Below are positions 60,670 through 64,000 of a DNA stretch of 64,000 nt, one piece after another. The position numbers and the translations under genes were made by a program. Positions within the stretch are counted from its first letter, which is position 1. The number at the start of each line of letters is the position of its first letter. The notes beneath the pieces were generated by a model. It saw only the letters and a list, made by a program, of their open reading frames with translations, did not search any database and had not been told where the DNA came from. Source of the stretch: Putridiphycobacter sp965230485 (GTDB lineage Bacteria > Bacteroidota > Bacteroidia > Flavobacteriales_D > Crocinitomicaceae); NCBI GenBank assembly GCA_965230485.1, contig CBDDLA010000001.1, positions 1,054,001 to 1,118,000 of the forward strand. Reading direction: 5' to 3'.

Positions 60670-62588
60670 TAGTAGGAAACTGTAGGTTTAATAAAAATGT
60701 GAAGCTTAGATTTTTCTTTTTCTTTAGTTTTACTAGAAAAGAACCATTTTATAACTGGAATTCTAGACAGTAAAGGTGTACCCGTTCCTGATTCTGATTT
60801 AGCATCTTTTTCCAATCCACCCATGAGTATCATCTCACCATCTTTTACTCGTACCAACGATTGAAATGTTTGAGTTGAATTACCAGGAGGGGCATCAGGC
60901 GCAGATCTAGGTGTAAAATCATCTTGCTGAACATTAATTTCCAATGTCACAAATCCATCTGTTGATAAAAATGGTTTTACGGTAACTGTTAAGTTGGCTG
61001 TAATAGGCACCCAAACACGATTTGATAACGTATTCCCTCCAGAAATATTAGGCGTAATTTGAACTGTTTCTTGCTGGTAATATTGAGTTTCTCCAATTGT
61101 AATTGAAGCCTCATGACCATTTAATGCAGATAGTTTTGGTGTCGAAGTGATATCAATTATACTGTTCGACTCTAAAGCATCTAAAGATAAATAAAAATTA
61201 GGTGTAACCAGACCAAAATTGACAACTCCAAAACCATTTAAAGCCTGAATAATATTATTTACACTTTCAGCTCCTAAAGTAACATCTAAACCTGGAAATA
61301 CTGTCCCATTTGTTGTTACAGGTTCGTTTGCGATACCTGCATTTATACCTGTTGAAATTTGACTTTCACGACCACTATTTACAATTATAATATCAATTTG
61401 AATCATTGGTACTATTTGGTCGACTGATTGAATAAAAGCATCTAACTCTTCTATTTTAACGTAAGATCCTGATACGATTAAACCATTTAACTCGATAAAT
61501 TCTTTTACCTCAATATCTTTGAGAAGCTCAGTTGGAATTAAATCTTTAACTGTTTCTATAGTTCTATTTTCTAGTTGAATTAGCTTTGAAGCTCTCAATC
61601 CTTCGGTATTTCGCTTGCCGATAATATAAAACTTATCTGTTTTTTTAAAAGTATACTCTGTACCGCGCATCACATGCTGCAATAACTCCTCAAAGGTGAT
61701 ATTTTTAGCATCCAAATTTGCATTCCCAGTCGGCAGATCATACATAAAATAATGTTCTTTTAAGACAATAGCAGCCTCCTTAATTATATTTTCTATAGAT
61801 TCTTCATTGGCCAATAGACTAATTGTTTTATTATCCAAAGAAGGATTAATTGTTATAGTACTATTTAAATTTTGACTAGTATTTCTATTACTGGTTGACT
61901 TTCTTCTAATATTAGGGTTTTTATTTGCTGTTGCACTAATATCAGGTCGGCTAATATCCAAAAAATGGTATCCTTCAGTGCTTTTTTCACTACTTATACC
62001 ATTTGACTTAGCCAACATTTCTATTACTTGATCAAAAGGTCTGTTTTCTACATAAATGGTAACCATTTTCTCTAAAATATCCGGAGCAACAATTACGTTT
62101 TTACCAGATGCTTTTGTTATCGCTCTTACAACATTTAAGAGTGAGTCATTACGGAGATCAAGGCTCAAAAAATCATTTTCAGGATTATACTCTATTACAA
62201 TTTTTTTTGGAGGCAATGCAATAATTGGCTCTGGAATAATAATTTTTGGTCTAAAGTTTATAATGGAGCCTATAAAGTAAACATCAAGATCAAATTTCTC
62301 AGCCACGAAAATGAAAACATCTTTTACAAGTGCATCATAAAAATTATTGACCACTATCTCGTTTAATGTTCTATCAACACTCACATTTAAGTTGTTTTCT
62401 AAGGCTATGGCTGAGATAAAATCAGACAATGTAACACCAGATATATTGATTTGCACTTTTTGATTAAGGCCTGGTTGATCTAAAGCTAAGCTATCCAATT
62501 GCACGCGCAGTTCATCTGAAGTTAGTTGTGCACTAATTGGCAGGGTAAAAGTCAAAAAAAGAAGAAAGTATATATATCTTTTTATCAT
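60669..62588 (-). CDS. gspD: Secretin GspD of a type II secretion-like system
   Basis: 639 aa. Signal peptide 1-20. N-terminal STN/N0-N1-like domains at ~45-115, 140-212 (LSLDLRNDSLLNVVRAITKA) and 285-400 (NITFEELLQHVM; SGSYVKIEELDAFIQSVDQI). The C-terminal secretin core at ~450-637 has TPKLSALNGHEASITIGETQ, VTVKPFLSTDGFVTLEINVQ and MILMGGLEKDAKSE, with SRIPVIKWFFSSKTKEK near the end. It forms the outer-membrane channel. Encoded right after GspE (2 bp) and one-base overlapping GspL-like. Some type IV pilus secretins look the same, but the GspL-like neighbour favours type II. Confidence 0.9.
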   Translation of the reverse strand: MIKRYIYFLLFLTFTLPISAQLTSDELRVQLDSLALDQPGLNQKVQINISGVTLSDFISAIALENNLNVSVDRTLNEIVVNNFYDALVKDVFIFVAEKFDLDVYFIGSIINFRPKIIIPEPIIALPPKKIVIEYNPENDFLSLDLRNDSLLNVVRAITKASGKNVIVAPDILEKMVTIYVENRPFDQVIEMLAKSNGISSEKSTEGYHFLDISRPDISATANKNPNIRRKSTSNRNTSQNLNSTITINPSLDNKTISLLANEESIENIIKEAAIVLKEHYFMYDLPTGNANLDAKNITFEELLQHVMRGTEYTFKKTDKFYIIGKRNTEGLRASKLIQLENRTIETVKDLIPTELLKDIEVKEFIELNGLIVSGSYVKIEELDAFIQSVDQIVPMIQIDIIIVNSGRESQISTGINAGIANEPVTTNGTVFPGLDVTLGAESVNNIIQALNGFGVVNFGLVTPNFYLSLDALESNSIIDITSTPKLSALNGHEASITIGETQYYQQETVQITPNISGGNTLSNRVWVPITANLTVTVKPFLSTDGFVTLEINVQQDDFTPRSAPDAPPGNSTQTFQSLVRVKDGEMILMGGLEKDAKSESGTGTPLLSRIPVIKWFFSSKTKEKEKSKLHIFIKPTVSY

Positions 62589-62590
62589 AT

Positions 62591-64000
62591 TTAAATATTA
62601 AGTAATAAGGAATACACCTCTTCAAGAGAGGTTTCCCCATTTTTAAAAAGTTCAAAGGCCTTTTCATTCAATTTTACTACCTTTTTCTCCTCAAGTAAAT
62701 CATCAATTCGTAATTGTCCTTCTTTAATTTTTTCTGCTAATTGATGGTCAATATTTATCACTTCGTAAATAGCTCTTCTTCCGCTATATCCCGTATAAAA
62801 ACACTCCTGGCATCCAACAGGTGCATAACATGATTTTATCTGACGTTCTCTGTAGAACTGAGGCATTTCATACGCCTCAATGGTAGTTTCCTTCTTGCAT
62901 GATTTACATAAAATTTTGACTAACCTTTGAGCTACTGTAGTATTAATCGTAGAAGCTAACAAAAACGGGGGTAGATTCATATCAATTAAACGTGCAATGG
63001 TTCCCCAAGCAGAATTAGTATGGATAGTACTTAACACAAGATGTCCAGTTTGTGCAGCCCTTATAGCCATTTGAGCTGTTTCAACATCTCTTATTTCCCC
63101 TAGCATAATTATATCCGGATCTTGGCGCAGAAAAGACCTCAAGGCAGATGAAAAAGTGAGTCCAATTTTTTCCTTAAGTTGAACTTGGTTTATGCCCTTT
63201 ATTGTATATTCAATAGGATCTTCTACAGTTACAATATTTCTTTTTTCTTCATTAAGCAGTTTCAAAGTTGCATATAATGTGGTGGTTTTACCAGAACCTG
63301 TTGGACCAGATATTAAGATAATACCGCTAGTTTTCTTCACCCCTTCAAGGTAAACTGACCTTTCATATTCAGATAGCCCTAGTTGATTTAAATCTATTCT
63401 TGAGGCATCTTTTGATAAAATTCTCATTACGATTTTTTCGCCATGTAAGGTCGGTAGAACAGATACTCTAATGTCAAACTCATCAAGGTTAATGCGCCCG
63501 TCTTGAGGTAGTCTTTTTTCAGTAATATCTAAGTTAGAGCGAATTTTAACCTTATTAATCAACTCGGGGTATTCGTTGATCTCAATCACGTATTTTTCAA
63601 TTAAAATACCGTCAATTCGAATTCGAATTCTTGCAGTATCATCATATTTTTCTATATGAATATCACTACTTCCCAAAGATTTTGCTTCATAAATAATTTT
63701 CATTAAAAAATCAGAGGATTTATCGATATTTATTGTTAAGCTTTCAGATTGAGCTACGTCTGATTTTCTATAATATTTTCCTAAGGTCTGAGAAAACAAA
63801 GAATCATTAATGGTTTCTATTTTTACCTGATAACCAGTGATTATTTCAAGTTCATCTTTTATTTTATCAGAAGAACAATGTTCACTCATTAAAAACTTTA
63901 CATTATTATCTATTTTTTCAATAGGTATGACGCCATATTCCCAGGCTAATTCAGTTGTGATTAGTTGTTGAATTTCTGCAGTTAATATGATGGGGTTAGA
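62591..64000 (-). CDS. gspE: GspE-type secretion ATPase (5' end beyond window)
   Basis: 469 residues are visible and the frame runs off the right edge. An internal Met at 63889 looks like a start, but the 37 codons before it read as the N-terminal domain of GspE (ELAWEYGVIPIEKIDNNVKF), so the true start is outside. Motifs include Walker A GPTGSGKTT (visible residue ~232), the Asp-box EDPIEYTI, Walker B DIIMLGEIRD, the His box, and the tetra-Cys zinc site (CKSC...CYAPVGCQEC). It powers pseudopilus assembly on the cytoplasmic side. It is the first gene of the visible operon. Pseudopilin and GspF genes are not in the window. Confidence 0.95.
   Translation of the reverse strand, partial: SNPIILTAEIQQLITTELAWEYGVIPIEKIDNNVKFLMSEHCSSDKIKDELEIITGYQVKIETINDSLFSQTLGKYYRKSDVAQSESLTINIDKSSDFLMKIIYEAKSLGSSDIHIEKYDDTARIRIRIDGILIEKYVIEINEYPELINKVKIRSNLDITEKRLPQDGRINLDEFDIRVSVLPTLHGEKIVMRILSKDASRIDLNQLGLSEYERSVYLEGVKKTSGIILISGPTGSGKTTTLYATLKLLNEEKRNIVTVEDPIEYTIKGINQVQLKEKIGLTFSSALRSFLRQDPDIIMLGEIRDVETAQMAIRAAQTGHLVLSTIHTNSAWGTIARLIDMNLPPFLLASTINTTVAQRLVKILCKSCKKETTIEAYEMPQFYRERQIKSCYAPVGCQECFYTGYSGRRAIYEVINIDHQLAEKIKEGQLRIDDLLEEKKVVKLNEKAFELFKNGETSLEEVYSLLLNI

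Noticed and set aside
63889..63889. Met at 63889 as the start of GspE.
   Set aside because: The frame stays open to the window edge and the upstream codons read as the GspE N-terminal domain.

Overview
The window is a strongly AT-rich stretch of a Bacteroidota chromosome, most likely a Flavobacteriales-type organism or a close relative. The evidence is the gene content: two PorT (type IX secretion) copies, an OstA-like protein of the Bacteroidota type, a monofunctional PruA, glycine/flavolipin-type acyltransferases, and many PKD, SprB-like and RHS proteins. Genes are packed with 1-20 bp overlaps, Shine-Dalgarno sites are scarce, and the tRNA gene has a TTTG-N19-TAnnTTTG promoter, the Bacteroidota housekeeping consensus.

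Positions 1-24,560 are ordinary core and envelope genes. In order they are: the 3' end of a TrmH-family rRNA/tRNA methyltransferase; tandem porT genes; a Fur-family regulator and a STAS protein; purA with an OstA-like protein and a membrane protein; an LpxD-like acyltransferase coupled to a SpoIIE-type phosphatase; a polysaccharide epimerase/dehydratase; a thioesterase, GT2 glycosyltransferase, DUF2141, DUF547-barrel and Omp85-like group; two lipoproteins; apaG; pruA; an aminolipid acyltransferase pair; a lipoprotein; a sugar transferase with a GAPDH-like dehydrogenase; a rhodanese; and aroK.

Positions 24,600-28,460 look accessory. A tRNA-Lys(TTT) gene is followed by a 20-nt duplication of its own 3' end. 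Beyond it lie an orphan membrane/TPR-like gene, a gene broken by an in-frame TGA, a decayed fragment, a DUF6876-like cargo gene and short direct repeats.

Positions 28,464-56,153 hold the most striking feature: a ten-gene, about 27.7-kb unit on the minus strand. It encodes a small secreted protein, a 1523-aa DNRLRE/SprB-like protein, an OmpH/Skp-like chaperone, a lipoprotein, a 2107-aa SpvB/TcdB-N-terminus-like RHS-related protein, a small secreted protein, a 1461-aa protein, an S74 intramolecular-chaperone protein, a 2723-aa PKD+RHS protein with a pretoxin and HNH/AHH-like nuclease tip, and a putative immunity protein. The layout suggests a polymorphic-toxin (Tc/Rhs-like) delivery locus with its own assembly factors. 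It is divergent from a LuxR-type regulator (56,839-57,477) whose receiver domain has lost every canonical phosphorylation residue. The intergenic region carries two pairs of a GTAG-NN-YTAC palindrome, each pair spaced exactly 32 bp, one about 150 bp from each divergent start.

Positions 57,493-64,000 (minus strand) hold a type II secretion-like operon that runs off the right edge: GspE (N-terminus outside the window), secretin GspD, GspL-like, GspM-like, a fibronectin-type lipoprotein and a GspC/PilP-like protein. Its proximity to the toxin locus and the shared intervening regulator are suggestive of a functional link, but do not prove one.
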